Assembly: GCA_025774805.1 (NCBI GenBank)
Contig: JALGZR010000051.1
Span: forward strand, 1-39,152
DNA: 39,152 nucleotides
Direction: 5' to 3'
DNA from: a bacterium
GTDB lineage: Bacteria; ARS69
Every line of letters begins with the position of its first letter. Position 1 is the first letter of the stretch. Below are positions 31,987 through 39,152 of this stretch, piece by piece. Position numbers and translations under genes: made by a program. The notes below the pieces were generated by a model, which ran no database searches, was not told the origin of the DNA, and was given only the letters and a program-made list of their open reading frames with translations.

Positions 31987-33226
31987 TCTCGATCTCCCCG
32001 GTGAGCGCGAACAGTCGCAACGCGGCCAGGCGTGAGTCCAAGAGGGTCCGCAACAGTTCGCTCTCGATCTCGATCCGGCTACGCCGGGTATCGAGGACGT
32101 TCATGATGTCGATCTCGCCGACCTGGTACATTCTTTCGACCGCAGCCGTCGTCGCGCGGGCCTTCGGACGAATGACGTCGCGAAACGTCCGGGCCCTCTC
32201 GTAGGCGCTTGCGGCCTCGGCGTGGGTCGCCCGGACCGCCGCCTCGAGATCGGTCGCCCTCAGCTCGCGTCGAAGCTCGGCCGCGTGGACCGCGGCGAGC
32301 GCTTTCGTGATGCCCCCGCCGTTGCGACTCCAGAAGGGCAGCGTCGCCTCGAGCGCCCCGCCCCAGGTCCGGGAGTCGAGCTCCTCCTCCCGGAAGAGGC
32401 GAACCGCCAGTTCGGGAAAGCGCGCCGCCCGCGCCGACCGCAGCCGGGCGGCGGCGGCCCGGACCCGATCGCTCGCGGCCACGACCTCCGGGTGCCGGGA
32501 TCGGGCGCGTTCAACGGCCTGGTCCAACCGGGGAAGCCGGGGCAGCGCCCCGAGCTCGCCCTCGGCCCGGAACTCTTCGGGGAGCCCCGGCGCCAGCCAC
32601 AGTCGCAGGCGTTGCCGATGGACGGCCGCCTCGGACCGCGCCCCCGCCAGCTCCGCGTCCATCCGCGCCCTCTCGATATCGAGTCGGTCGAGCTCCATCC
32701 GGCGCGTCTCACCCAGGTCGACGCGGACGGTCGCGACGCCGACGAGCTCCTCGATCTGCCGAAGCGATTCCTCCAGGACCTCGAGTCGCGCCTGATCGTG
32801 CACGATGTGCCAGAACGTCTCCGCCATCTCGCGCTCGACCGCGAGACGCAGGGCTCCGGCCTCGGCGATCGCGGCGTCGCGGTCCGCCTCGACGGCGGCG
32901 ATGGCTCCGCCGCGGCCGCCGGGCCACGGCAGTGCTTGCGAGATGGCGATCTCCCAGACGTTCGCCTCGACGGGCTCCTCGAGCCCTTCGGCCCGCCCGA
33001 CTCCGAGCTCCAGCGACGGGTTCGGGATTTGCCGGGCCTCGGTCACCTCCGCGGCCGCCTCGTCGGCTTCGCGGACGGCCAGGCGAAGGGCCGGATGCCG
33101 GTCGAGAGCGTTCTCCACGTCCTCCCATCGAAGGATCGGGATCTCGTCGGCCGCCCGGGCGGGCGGCGTTGCGGCCATCAGGAGCCCGGCGGCGGCGAGC
33201 ACCGCCGTCCTGTGTTTCGCGTGCAT
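31979..33226 (-). CDS. TolC-family outer-membrane factor (CusC/CzcC-like)
   Basis: Outer-membrane channel protein of 415 residues. The ATG at 33226 has GAGGG about six bases upstream and begins the signal peptide HAKHRTAVLAAAGLLMAATP with cleavage near ARA. An upstream ATG at 33292 would mask it. Two OEP repeats show the long heptad-like helices of the family (AVREADEAAAEVTEARQIPN; VERARSRHPEVVAASDRVRA). The conserved turn ARQIPNPSLELGVGRAEG is typical, as is YQVGEIDIMNVLDTRRSRIE near the end. It is the second gene of the four-gene efflux operon. The Cys-rich protein gene ends 98 bases upstream and the adaptor overlaps by eight bases downstream. Confidence 0.88.
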   Translation of the reverse strand: MHAKHRTAVLAAAGLLMAATPPARAADEIPILRWEDVENALDRHPALRLAVREADEAAAEVTEARQIPNPSLELGVGRAEGLEEPVEANVWEIAISQALPWPGGRGGAIAAVEADRDAAIAEAGALRLAVEREMAETFWHIVHDQARLEVLEESLRQIEELVGVATVRVDLGETRRMELDRLDIERARMDAELAGARSEAAVHRQRLRLWLAPGLPEEFRAEGELGALPRLPRLDQAVERARSRHPEVVAASDRVRAAAARLRSARAARFPELAVRLFREEELDSRTWGGALEATLPFWSRNGGGITKALAAVHAAELRRELRATDLEAAVRATHAEAASAYERARTFRDVIRPKARATTAAVERMYQVGEIDIMNVLDTRRSRIEIESELLRTLLDSRLAALRLFALTGEIEID

Positions 33227-33324
33227 GGAATCCCTCGTTCTCGCGGATGAACGTACTCCGGCCGCCGGGCGCTCGCCGGCGTCGCCGGCCACGGGGCTTC
33301 GTCAGGAGTCCGCTGGGCGAGGAA

Positions 33325-33648
33325 TCAATTCCGGAGCGGGAGGTCGCTCTCGGGTAACGGGAGGAGGGCGTTCGGAGGATGGAGGTTCGCGGGAGCGGTC
33401 GGCGCCGACGGGGCCCGCATCAGGGCCTGAAGGGCGGGACCCGCCGGGCAAGAGCCGAGGTCCGGGGCCACCTTGGCCGCCACGGGTCGGACCATCGCCT
33501 CGGAACACGGGTCCTCCGCGCACTCCTCCTCGTGTCCGCAGGTGAGCCCGTCCCCGCAGTCGTCGCAGGGGTGCCCGAAGGCTCCTGCGAGGCAGAGCGA
33601 GGGGACGAGGAGGGCCCAGACGGCGACGATGGACAGGAGAACGCGCAT
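33325..33648 (-). CDS. Small exported Cys-rich protein heading the metal-efflux operon
   Basis: Protein of 107 residues. The signal sequence RVLLSIVAVWALLVPSLCLA is followed by a cluster of likely metal ligands: GHPCDDCGDGLTCGHEEECAEDPC (Cys28, 31, 37, 43, 48, with His26 and His39). The second half is Pro/Ala-rich and probably disordered. It is the first gene of the leftward operon ahead of the TolC-type factor. Similar small Cys-rich products precede some other CusABC/CzcABC operons. A metal-sensing or metal-carrier role in the periplasm is inferred from this. The ribosome-binding site is weak. No family name is known to me. Confidence 0.65.
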   Translation of the reverse strand: MRVLLSIVAVWALLVPSLCLAGAFGHPCDDCGDGLTCGHEEECAEDPCSEAMVRPVAAKVAPDLGSCPAGPALQALMRAPSAPTAPANLHPPNALLPLPESDLPLRN

Positions 33649-33704
33649 GGATCCAGTCTACGGCAGGAAGGGTGATTCTCTGAAGGACTTCTACCCGGGG
33701 GGCG

Positions 33705-33719
33705 GGCGGAAGTTCCGCC
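33705..33719. promoter_or_regulatory. Possible operator dyad upstream of the efflux operon
   Basis: GGCGGAA-G-TTCCGCC is a perfect seven-base dyad with a one-base centre, 57 bases before the start of the first operon gene. It does not match the CueR/MerR consensus. In GC-rich DNA such dyads arise by chance, so this is tentative. Confidence 0.25.
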
Positions 33720-33794
33720 GGGGGTCGGATTCCAGCCGCCGGCCGGATCGCGCGTCGGATCCGAATCGGATGGGGCCCGGGACCTGTCGGCGTC

Positions 33795-33824
33795 TTGACA
33801 CCGCCCTTTCGGGCCGATGAGAAT
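33795..33824 (+). promoter_or_regulatory. Candidate sigma-70 promoter of the activase operon
   Basis: A perfect TTGACA (33795-33800) is followed after 18 bases by GAGAAT (33819-33824, four of six). Transcription would start near 33831, about 138 bases before the GTG start. The 320-base gap 33649-33968 between the divergent operons holds no gene. Confidence 0.5.
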
Positions 33825-33968
33825 GTCGCGCGGGACCCGGTCGGAACTGCGCGGCACGGACACCTCGGCGCCGCCCATCGGCACGGTTCCGCGGCTCGAC
33901 GGCGCCGATCTCCGACCCCGGATCGGGATCCGGCCCCGTGACCCCCCATCCGCATCGGGAGAGGACGC

Positions 33969-34937
33969 GTGCGCATCTCGCTGGGTCTCGACGTGGGTTC
34001 GGTCACGACGAAGATCGCGGCCCTCGACTCCTCCGGAGAGCTCGTCTACGGGCTCTACACCCGGACCGAGGGGCAGCCGATTCCCGCGATTCAGAGGTGC
34101 CTGCAGCAGACTCGAGAGAACCTGGGGAGCGAGTGCACGGTGACGGCGCTCGGCACCACGGGTAGCGCGCGGCATCTCGCGGGCGCACTGGCCGGAGCCG
34201 ATCTCGTGAAGAACGAGATCACATGTCATGCGGTGGCCGCCACGCGGGCCGTACCCGACGCTCGGACCGTGATCGAGATCGGGGGCCAGGACTCGAAGAT
34301 CATCATCCTGCGGAACGGCGTGCCGGTGGACTTCGCCATGAACACCGTGTGCGCCGCCGGGACGGGGTCTTTTCTCGAGCAGCAGGCCAACCGCCTGAAC
34401 ATCCGGATCGAGGACTTCGCCGAGATCGCACTCGAATCCTCCTCACCGGTGAGGATCGCGGGGCGCTGCACCGTATTCGCCGAGTCCGACATGGTCCACC
34501 GGCAGCAGATGGGATACTCCCTTCCGGACATCCTCGCCGGCCTGGCCGACGCCCTCGTCCGGAACTACCTGAGCAACGTGGGGAAGGGGAAGGAGATCGT
34601 CCCCCCCGTCGTCTTTCAGGGCGGGGTCGCGGCGAACCGAGCCATCGGTCGCGCCTTCGAGACGGAGCTCGGCATCGACGTCGTCGTCCCGAACCACTTC
34701 GAGCTCATGGGCGCCGTCGGTGCGGCCGCCCTGGCGGCCGAGGGCGCGAACGGAAAGAGCGCCTTCGGTGGCTTCGAGATCGCGAACGCCCCCTTCGTCA
34801 CGCGCGGGCGCAACTGCGAGGCCTGTGCCAACCAGTGCGAGGTGATGGAGCTTCATCGGAACGGTGAGGTCGTCAGCCGCTGGGGCGACCGCTGCGGAAT
34901 GTGGTCGGAGGAGTTCGCCCCGGTCACGAGGGATTAG
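33969..34937 (+). CDS. Acyl-CoA dehydratase activase-like ATPase (HgdC/BadF family)
   Basis: Cytoplasmic ATPase of 322 residues starting at GTG (GGGAGAGG just upstream). Actin-fold phosphate motifs are SLGLDVGSVTTKIAALD at the N-terminus, ALGTTGSARHL, EIGGQDSKII and the late FQGGVAANRAI. Cys128 (NTVCAAGTGSF) and Cys167 (AGRCTVFAESD) are the ligands of the [4Fe-4S] cluster shared between two subunits. The family uses ATP to inject a low-potential electron into 2-hydroxyacyl-CoA dehydratases, benzoyl-CoA reductases or double-cubane proteins. Here a further C-terminal Cys set (NCEACANQCEV, GDRCGMW) is present, as in the large multidomain activases. It leads a three-gene operon with two companion proteins; oxygen-sensitive chemistry is implied. 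Confidence 0.9.
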   Translation: MRISLGLDVGSVTTKIAALDSSGELVYGLYTRTEGQPIPAIQRCLQQTRENLGSECTVTALGTTGSARHLAGALAGADLVKNEITCHAVAATRAVPDARTVIEIGGQDSKIIILRNGVPVDFAMNTVCAAGTGSFLEQQANRLNIRIEDFAEIALESSSPVRIAGRCTVFAESDMVHRQQMGYSLPDILAGLADALVRNYLSNVGKGKEIVPPVVFQGGVAANRAIGRAFETELGIDVVVPNHFELMGAVGAAALAAEGANGKSAFGGFEIANAPFVTRGRNCEACANQCEVMELHRNGEVVSRWGDRCGMWSEEFAPVTRD

Positions 34938-34991
34938 GGCCGTGTCCTCGGACGCGAAGCCGTCCCCGATGGTCCTCCGGGCGCACCGCCC

Positions 34992-36005
34992 ATGACGCCC
35001 CGGAGGATCGGGATTCCCCGCGCCCTCTACTTCTACGAGTTCCATCCGCTCTGGGGGACCTTCTTCCGGTCACTCGGTCACGAGGTCGTCTTCTCGCCGG
35101 AAACCACCCGGTCGATTCTCGCCGCGGGCGTGAAGGGTTGCGTCCACGACGTCTGCCTGCCCGTGAAGACCGCCTACGGTCACGTGGCCCACCTCCGCAC
35201 GGAGGTGGACTACCTCTTCCTGCCGCGAATGATGAGCATGCGGAAGGGGACGTACGTCTGCCCCAAGATCGTCGCCTTCCCCGATCTGGTTCTGAATCTG
35301 ATGGAGGACCTCCCCGAGATCCTCGATCCGGAGATCGACCTCCGCCGGGGCAAGACCCAGGAGAAGGCGCTTCACGCGGCGGGACGCCGGCTCGGAGCCT
35401 CCCGGGGCGCGCTCCGGTCGGCCTATCGGGCGGCGACCGCCGCCCAGGGCGCCCTGGAGAGCTCCCTGATCGCCGGTTCCCTGTCGGGACTGCAGAACCC
35501 GGTCGGATGCGAGACCGGCGAAACGGTCCGGCCGGCGCGACGCGCCCGAAGCTCCGGGAGCCGCTCCGGGAGAACGGTCGGGATTCTCGGGAGGCCCTAC
35601 ACGCTCTTCGACGGGCGACTCAGCTTCCGCCTGCTCGAGCGACTCGCGGCCGCCGGCATCTCCGTGCTGACCCCGCAGACCGTGCCGACTCCGGTGGCCG
35701 ATCATCAGGTGTCCCACCTGCCCCTCGACCTCTACTGGACGCTCGTCGCCGAGACCGTGGGGGTCGCTCGCCACTGGCTGCGGGAGTCGCGGGTGGACGG
35801 AATCATCTTTCTGATCTCCTTCGAGTGCGGTCCCGACTCGCTCATCAAGGTCCTGCTCGAGGACGAGCTGAAGCACTTCCCCGGAGTTCCCTACAGCACG
35901 TTCCTCTTGGACGAGCACTTCGCCGAAGCGGGCTTCATGACGCGGATCGAAGCCTTCCTCGACGTGCTGGAGGGAGCCGCCGAGAGCCGGGGCGCGGCGC
36001 GATGA
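34992..36005 (+). CDS. Activase-associated protein (DUF2229-like)
   Basis: Cytoplasmic protein of 337 residues. The start RRIGIPRALYFYEFHPLWGT and CVHDVCLPVKTAYGHVAHLR, followed by FLPRMMSMRKGTYVCPKIVA, match the region just after the ATPase part in fused acyl-CoA dehydratase activase proteins (DUF2229). The conserved cysteines (Cys-Val-His-Asp-Val-Cys and TYVCPK) and YSTFLLDEHFAEAGFMTR near the end suggest an iron-sulfur or double-cubane-type fold related to the dehydratase subunits. In many genomes this part is joined to the ATPase in one long chain; here it is separate. An Ala/Arg-rich insert lies at about 125-200. The stop overlaps the next start as ATGA. Confidence 0.8.
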   Translation: MTPRRIGIPRALYFYEFHPLWGTFFRSLGHEVVFSPETTRSILAAGVKGCVHDVCLPVKTAYGHVAHLRTEVDYLFLPRMMSMRKGTYVCPKIVAFPDLVLNLMEDLPEILDPEIDLRRGKTQEKALHAAGRRLGASRGALRSAYRAATAAQGALESSLIAGSLSGLQNPVGCETGETVRPARRARSSGSRSGRTVGILGRPYTLFDGRLSFRLLERLAAAGISVLTPQTVPTPVADHQVSHLPLDLYWTLVAETVGVARHWLRESRVDGIIFLISFECGPDSLIKVLLEDELKHFPGVPYSTFLLDEHFAEAGFMTRIEAFLDVLEGAAESRGAAR

Positions 36006-37066
36006 GAGTGTCCTTCCCCCACATGGGTGTCCTCACGCTGGCGATGAAGTCGCTCTTCGAGCGCCTCGGACAGGAGTGCCTCGTCGCTCCTCCGGTGACG
36101 CAGAAGACGGTGGCGCTGGGATCCAAGCACTCGCCCGAGCTCGCCTGCTTCCCGTTCAAGGCGACTCTGGGCACGATGATCGAGTGCCTCGAGCTCGGCG
36201 CGGACACGATCGTGATGGCGACGAGCAACGGAAACTGCCGCCTCGGCTTCTACTGGCCCGCCCAGCAGGTGATTCTCAGGAATCTCGGCTACGACTTCCT
36301 CATGCTGCCGATCAACTACGACAGCCCGCTCGGCTTCCTGGCCGAGTTCAAGCGATTCGGGGGCGGAAGTAGCTGGCCCCGGGTCCTGGCCGCTTTCCTC
36401 TTCGGACTGCGCAAGCTCCTCGCGTTCGAGGAGATCGAGGCGATCTCGATGCGCACGCGGGCCCGGGAGCGCACCCGCGGAGACTCGACAAAGGCGTACC
36501 GCACGGCGCTTCGCATTCTGGACAAGGTGACTTCACCCGGAGAGCTCGGGGCGGCGCGCCGAAAGGCGGTCCGCCGGATGCGCGAGATCGAGGTCGTGTC
36601 CGACCGCAAGGTGCCGCGGGTCAAGGTGATCGGCGAGGCCTTCATGCTCATGGAGTCGAGTCTCAACTTCCAGCTCCAGAACACGCTCGGGGAGATGGGT
36701 GTCGAGGTGGAGCGCTCGTACTGGCTGGGGCAGAGGATCATGCGGGCCATCCGCCTGGATCGAGCCGGCCGGAAGCACGCGAAGTGGGTCGAGAGGGAGG
36801 CCTATCCCTACATGCGGTACCCCGACCTGTGCACGGGATCCCAGAGCATCGGGGAGGCGATCGTCGCCGCCAAGGAGGGATACGACGGTGTCGTTCTCCT
36901 GATGCCCTTCACCTGTGCACCGGAGGTCCTCGCCCAGAGCCTCGCCTCCCGAGTCACGCGCGAGTACGACATTCCGATCCTGCCGGTCGCCATCGACGAG
37001 CACTCCGACAGCGGAGGCCTTCGGACCCGCCTCGAGGCCTACACCGACCTGCTGAAGCTCCGGTAG
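36002..37066 (+). CDS. Activase-associated protein, 2-hydroxyacyl-CoA dehydratase-like
   Basis: Cytoplasmic protein of 354 residues starting at the ATGA overlap with the preceding gene, so translation is coupled. VSFPHMGVLTLAMKSLFERL, then KHSPELACFPFKATLGTMIE, ATSNGNCRLGFYWPAQQVIL, PDLCTGSQSIGEAIVAAKEG and LMPFTCAPEVLAQSLASRVT follow the pattern of the HgdB/double-cubane-related C-terminal part of the large activase proteins. IDEHSDSGGLRTRLEAY closes the domain as in that family. The Cys in ACFPFK, NGNC and FTC are candidate cluster ligands. Together with the two upstream genes this would make one split complex. Its substrate is unknown and no acyl-CoA enzyme lies nearby. Confidence 0.8.
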   Translation: MRVSFPHMGVLTLAMKSLFERLGQECLVAPPVTQKTVALGSKHSPELACFPFKATLGTMIECLELGADTIVMATSNGNCRLGFYWPAQQVILRNLGYDFLMLPINYDSPLGFLAEFKRFGGGSSWPRVLAAFLFGLRKLLAFEEIEAISMRTRARERTRGDSTKAYRTALRILDKVTSPGELGAARRKAVRRMREIEVVSDRKVPRVKVIGEAFMLMESSLNFQLQNTLGEMGVEVERSYWLGQRIMRAIRLDRAGRKHAKWVEREAYPYMRYPDLCTGSQSIGEAIVAAKEGYDGVVLLMPFTCAPEVLAQSLASRVTREYDIPILPVAIDEHSDSGGLRTRLEAYTDLLKLR

Positions 37067-37288
37067 ATCGACGACCCGTCCGGCCCTCGTCGTCTCCTCG
37101 GCCCGGCGCCCCCCCGGCCTGCAGATCTCACCATTCACACGACGAGCTCCGTGAGGAGCGCGAAGTGACTGACTGTCGGTCCTTTCTCGACCCGCAGATC
37201 CTCGCCGAGGGATCCCGGAGCCGATCGAATGCAGGTCGGCCAGATTCCGGCCGATAGAAGAAGATGGAACCGTTCGCCGGGACTCGGG

Positions 37289-37294
37289 TACAAT
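37289..37294 (+). promoter_or_regulatory. Candidate -10 element of the two-CW gene
   Basis: TACAAT matches five of six -10 positions, 41 bases before the chosen ATG. The -35 candidate TGGAAC (37265-37270, 18-base spacer) is poor. This suggests the gene can be transcribed apart from the activase operon that ends 269 bases upstream of its ATG. Confidence 0.35.
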
Positions 37295-37335
37295 GAGTGC
37301 CAAGACTCAGGGTAATTGTCGAAAGGCCGGCAACG

Positions 37336-37662
37336 ATGTGCAACGGACTCCCGAACTGCTGGGAGATCATGGAGTGTGGACGGGAAGTCGGCGGGGCGAA
37401 CGTGAGCGAGCTCGGCACCTGCATCGCTTCGCGGATGAGCCTCGGTCATAGCTGCTGGGCGATCGCCGGCACCCTCTGCGGCGGAGTGGTCGAGGGCACC
37501 GCCGCGCAGGACGAAGGCACCTGCATCGTCTGCGAGGTCTACACCCAGTACAATCGTCTGATCGGCAGCCGGGGCAAGGACGTGGTCGTGCAGTTCCCCG
37601 ATGAGGAGAGGAAGTACAGAGCTCTTCTGGTCGCCCGGATGAAGAACCTGGCCTCCGCCTGA
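37336..37662 (+). CDS. Two-CW domain protein
   Basis: Small soluble protein of 108 residues. The ATG at 37336 gives MCNGLPNCWEIMECGREVGG, the usual start of the two-CW domain. An earlier ATG at 37297 adds 13 residues unlike the family. The second CW half is HSCWAIAGTLCGGVVEGTAA followed by CIVCEVY. The spaced Cys-Trp pairs and Cys-x-x-Cys are probable metal or iron-sulfur ligands. Such proteins are found mostly in anaerobes and sulfate reducers, sometimes beside signalling proteins; the function is not established. Its place after the activase trio fits a shared anaerobic setting, which is inference. Confidence 0.8.
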   Translation: MCNGLPNCWEIMECGREVGGANVSELGTCIASRMSLGHSCWAIAGTLCGGVVEGTAAQDEGTCIVCEVYTQYNRLIGSRGKDVVVQFPDEERKYRALLVARMKNLASA

Positions 37663-37717
37663 TCCGCGGCACTCGCCCGCCCCTTCTCCCCTCCATTCAC
37701 CACCTGGAGCGCGACCC

Positions 37718-38923
37718 TTGCCGGACGTGCCTTCCGCGTCCATCCTGGACCGTTGCGCCCGTCGATGGCCCTGTTTCGGGACCTGCCAGGTGACGACACC
37801 GAGGAAGCGATCGGAAACGCAAGACCGCGTCGGCGCCGACTCCGGCCCGCCGCCGCCCGCCCTGAGGCCCCGCTCCCTTCTCGGTGGAATGGCGCTCATC
37901 CTCGGGCTGTCGATCGCCGGCGTGGCGCTCGGGGCCGTGGGGAGAGAAGGGCTCGACGCCTTTCGCACCGCTCCCTCGCCCCGCGTGGGCTTCCTCGCCG
38001 CGGCCTTCGGGTGTGCCGTGACGGAGATCGCGCTGGCCGCGTGGCGGCTGCACGTTCTCGCGAAACGACTCGCGCCGGGAATCACCTACCTCGATTGCGT
38101 GCGGGCGCATCTCGGAAACATGTGTCTGTCCGGTCTCACGCCCGGTCTGTCGGGCGGAGGAGCGGCGCAGCTCTTTCTCCTGGCGCGCGCGGGCCTTGCT
38201 CCCTCGCGAGGCGCGGCGCTCGTCGGACTCAACTTCCTCGCCTCCTCGGTGGTGCTCCTCTTGGGATCCGTCTCGGCTCTGTACTTTCTCGCCGACGATC
38301 TTCCCGCCTGGCTGCGCCGGTCGACGGCCGGCACGGCCGTGATTCTCGCCGTGGCCCTCGTGGGGGGCGGGGTGCTCCTGCTCCGGAGGGACGGGCCGCC
38401 CGCCCTCCGCGTCTCCCCGGAGAGCGGAGACACCGGAGGGCCGGGGTGGCTCGTCGCCCTCCGCCGAACGGCGGGGCGGGCGCGCGACTTCCTTCAGGGC
38501 TCCCTCGCCGCGGCCCGCGCTCTTCCGCGCCGGTACCCGGGGACGGTCGCGGCCCTGCTCCCGTTGACCGCCGCGGCGTTCACGATGCGGGCGGCCACGG
38601 CGTACGCCGTCTTTCGCGCGTTCCAGGAGTCGGGGTATCTCTCCGAGCTCATCACTACCCTGATCATTCTCATTCTCGCGCTCTTCTTCGCTCCCACGCC
38701 GGGGGCGAGCGGGTTCGCCGAGGCGGCTTCGACCGCCTACCTCGTGGGTGCTCTGGGCCCGGCGAAGAGCGTCGGGTTCGTGCTCTACTGGCGGCTGCTC
38801 ACGCTGTATTTGCCCGTGGCGATCGGAGGCGCCGTCGTACTTCACCGGCTGGACCTCGAGGTACGAAACGCCGCAAGTCGGGATCGGAGCCGAGACCGGA
38901 CCGACCTTTCCTCGGGGGTGTAG
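37718..38923 (+). CDS. Flippase-like LPG-synthase-TM (UPF0104) membrane protein
   Basis: Polytopic inner-membrane protein of up to 401 residues. After a polar N-terminus about eight helices follow from near 55 (LLGGMALILGLSIAGVALGA). Family motifs include AAWRLHVLAKRL, YLDCVRAHLGNMCLSGLTPG, GGGAAQLFLLARAGLAPSRG and FFAPTPGASGFAEAASTAYL near the C-terminus. The family contains the transmembrane half of lysyl-phosphatidylglycerol synthase and putative lipid-linked precursor flippases; no aminoacyl-transferase domain is present. The TTG at 37718 has GGAG eight bases upstream. A GTG at 37793 is an alternative that would shorten the loosely conserved N-terminus. Confidence 0.8.
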   Translation: MPDVPSASILDRCARRWPCFGTCQVTTPRKRSETQDRVGADSGPPPPALRPRSLLGGMALILGLSIAGVALGAVGREGLDAFRTAPSPRVGFLAAAFGCAVTEIALAAWRLHVLAKRLAPGITYLDCVRAHLGNMCLSGLTPGLSGGGAAQLFLLARAGLAPSRGAALVGLNFLASSVVLLLGSVSALYFLADDLPAWLRRSTAGTAVILAVALVGGGVLLLRRDGPPALRVSPESGDTGGPGWLVALRRTAGRARDFLQGSLAAARALPRRYPGTVAALLPLTAAAFTMRAATAYAVFRAFQESGYLSELITTLIILILALFFAPTPGASGFAEAASTAYLVGALGPAKSVGFVLYWRLLTLYLPVAIGGAVVLHRLDLEVRNAASRDRSRDRTDLSSGV

Positions 38924-38951
38924 AGGCCCGGCCGGCCCGCTCCGGTGCTTC

Positions 38952-38980
38952 TTGACACTCGGAATCGCCCGAACTAGCCT
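38952..38980 (+). promoter_or_regulatory. Candidate promoter of the thymidine kinase gene
   Basis: A perfect TTGACA (38952-38957), a 17-base spacer and TAGCCT (38975-38980, three of six) face the thymidine kinase start 115 bases further on. Confidence 0.4.
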
Positions 38981-39095
38981 GATCCTCCGGCCCGGTTCGT
39001 CGTGTGCTCTCAGGGAAGCGGACTGCTCCCGAGGCAGGGGGAGCGGGGGGCCGACACGGCTCGGGGATAGATTCTTCAACGGGCGGGAGAGTGGC

Positions 39096-39152
39096 GATGT
39101 ATCGATCATCCTCCGTCGTCGGCGATACCGGCTGGATCGAAGTCATTTGCGG
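39096..39152 (+). CDS. tdk: Thymidine kinase, class II, 5' end only
   Basis: The first 19 codons, cut by the window end, read MYRSSSVVGDTGWIEVICG. In bacterial type II thymidine kinases the sequence GWIEVICG leads directly into the P-loop (usually PMFSGKT or SMFSGKT), so the fit is strong although short. The enzyme phosphorylates thymidine with ATP in the salvage pathway. GGGAGAG lies five to six bases upstream of the ATG, and a TTGACA promoter candidate lies further up. Confidence 0.75.

Overview
The window is a GC-rich bacterial chromosome segment with a high density of secreted and surface proteins. Three proteins (DUF1028, C25 peptidase, DUF362) end in the FlgD-like/type-A Por-type sorting fold. 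Two more secreted proteins end in a different shared tail, W-G-R-(I/V)-K. Together with kelch, beta-helix, PD40-propeller and C25 gingipain-like proteins, this points to the FCB side of the tree, most like a Candidatus Eisenbacteria/Latescibacteria-type lineage. That placement is inferred from protein style, not from a marker gene. I found no rRNA, tRNA, CRISPR array or intact transposase.

Layout. 1-990: a SAM methyltransferase of visibly lower GC next to a decayed tyrosine-recombinase 3' end, probably a scar of transfer. 991-8190: a kelch/IPT lipoprotein, a fused 5-oxoprolinase/hydantoinase and a DUF1028 protein. 8292-12366: a C25 peptidase and a divergent Nal1-like trypsin-fold lipoprotein with a clear intrinsic terminator; decayed gene pieces lie between them. 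12416-17016: two membrane-anchored spermidine-synthase-like proteins in divergent orientation, one paired with a small lipoprotein that resembles the N-terminal domain of the Nal1-like protein. 17017-20867: a DDAH-like gene fragment, an FRG-domain protein, a beta-helix protein and a Cys-rich secreted protein; the last two share the W-G-R-x-K tail. 20918-27323: an alkaline-phosphatase-superfamily (sulfatase-like) lipoprotein with TPRs, a DUF362 membrane protein, and a CadC-like regulator/PD40 propeller whose winged helix appears internally shortened.

27433-33648 is a leftward heavy-metal efflux operon: a small Cys-rich exported protein, a TolC-type outer-membrane factor, a CusB/CzcB adaptor with a 17-residue His/Asp/Glu tandem repeat, and an HME-RND pump. 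A long imperfect inverted repeat covers the 3' end of the pump gene. 33969-37066 is a rightward three-gene set: an acyl-CoA-dehydratase-activase ATPase and two companion proteins of the 2-hydroxyacyl-CoA dehydratase/double-cubane class, with no recognisable substrate enzyme beside them. It is followed by a two-CW cysteine protein, a flippase-like LPG-synthase-TM protein, and the first 19 codons of a class II thymidine kinase cut by the window edge.

The least explained signals are the shared W-G-R-x-K tail, the standalone prodomain-like lipoprotein beside the spermidine-synthase-like membrane enzymes, the stand-alone activase trio, and the repeated loss of sorting-domain genes that left short fragments in intergenic gaps.
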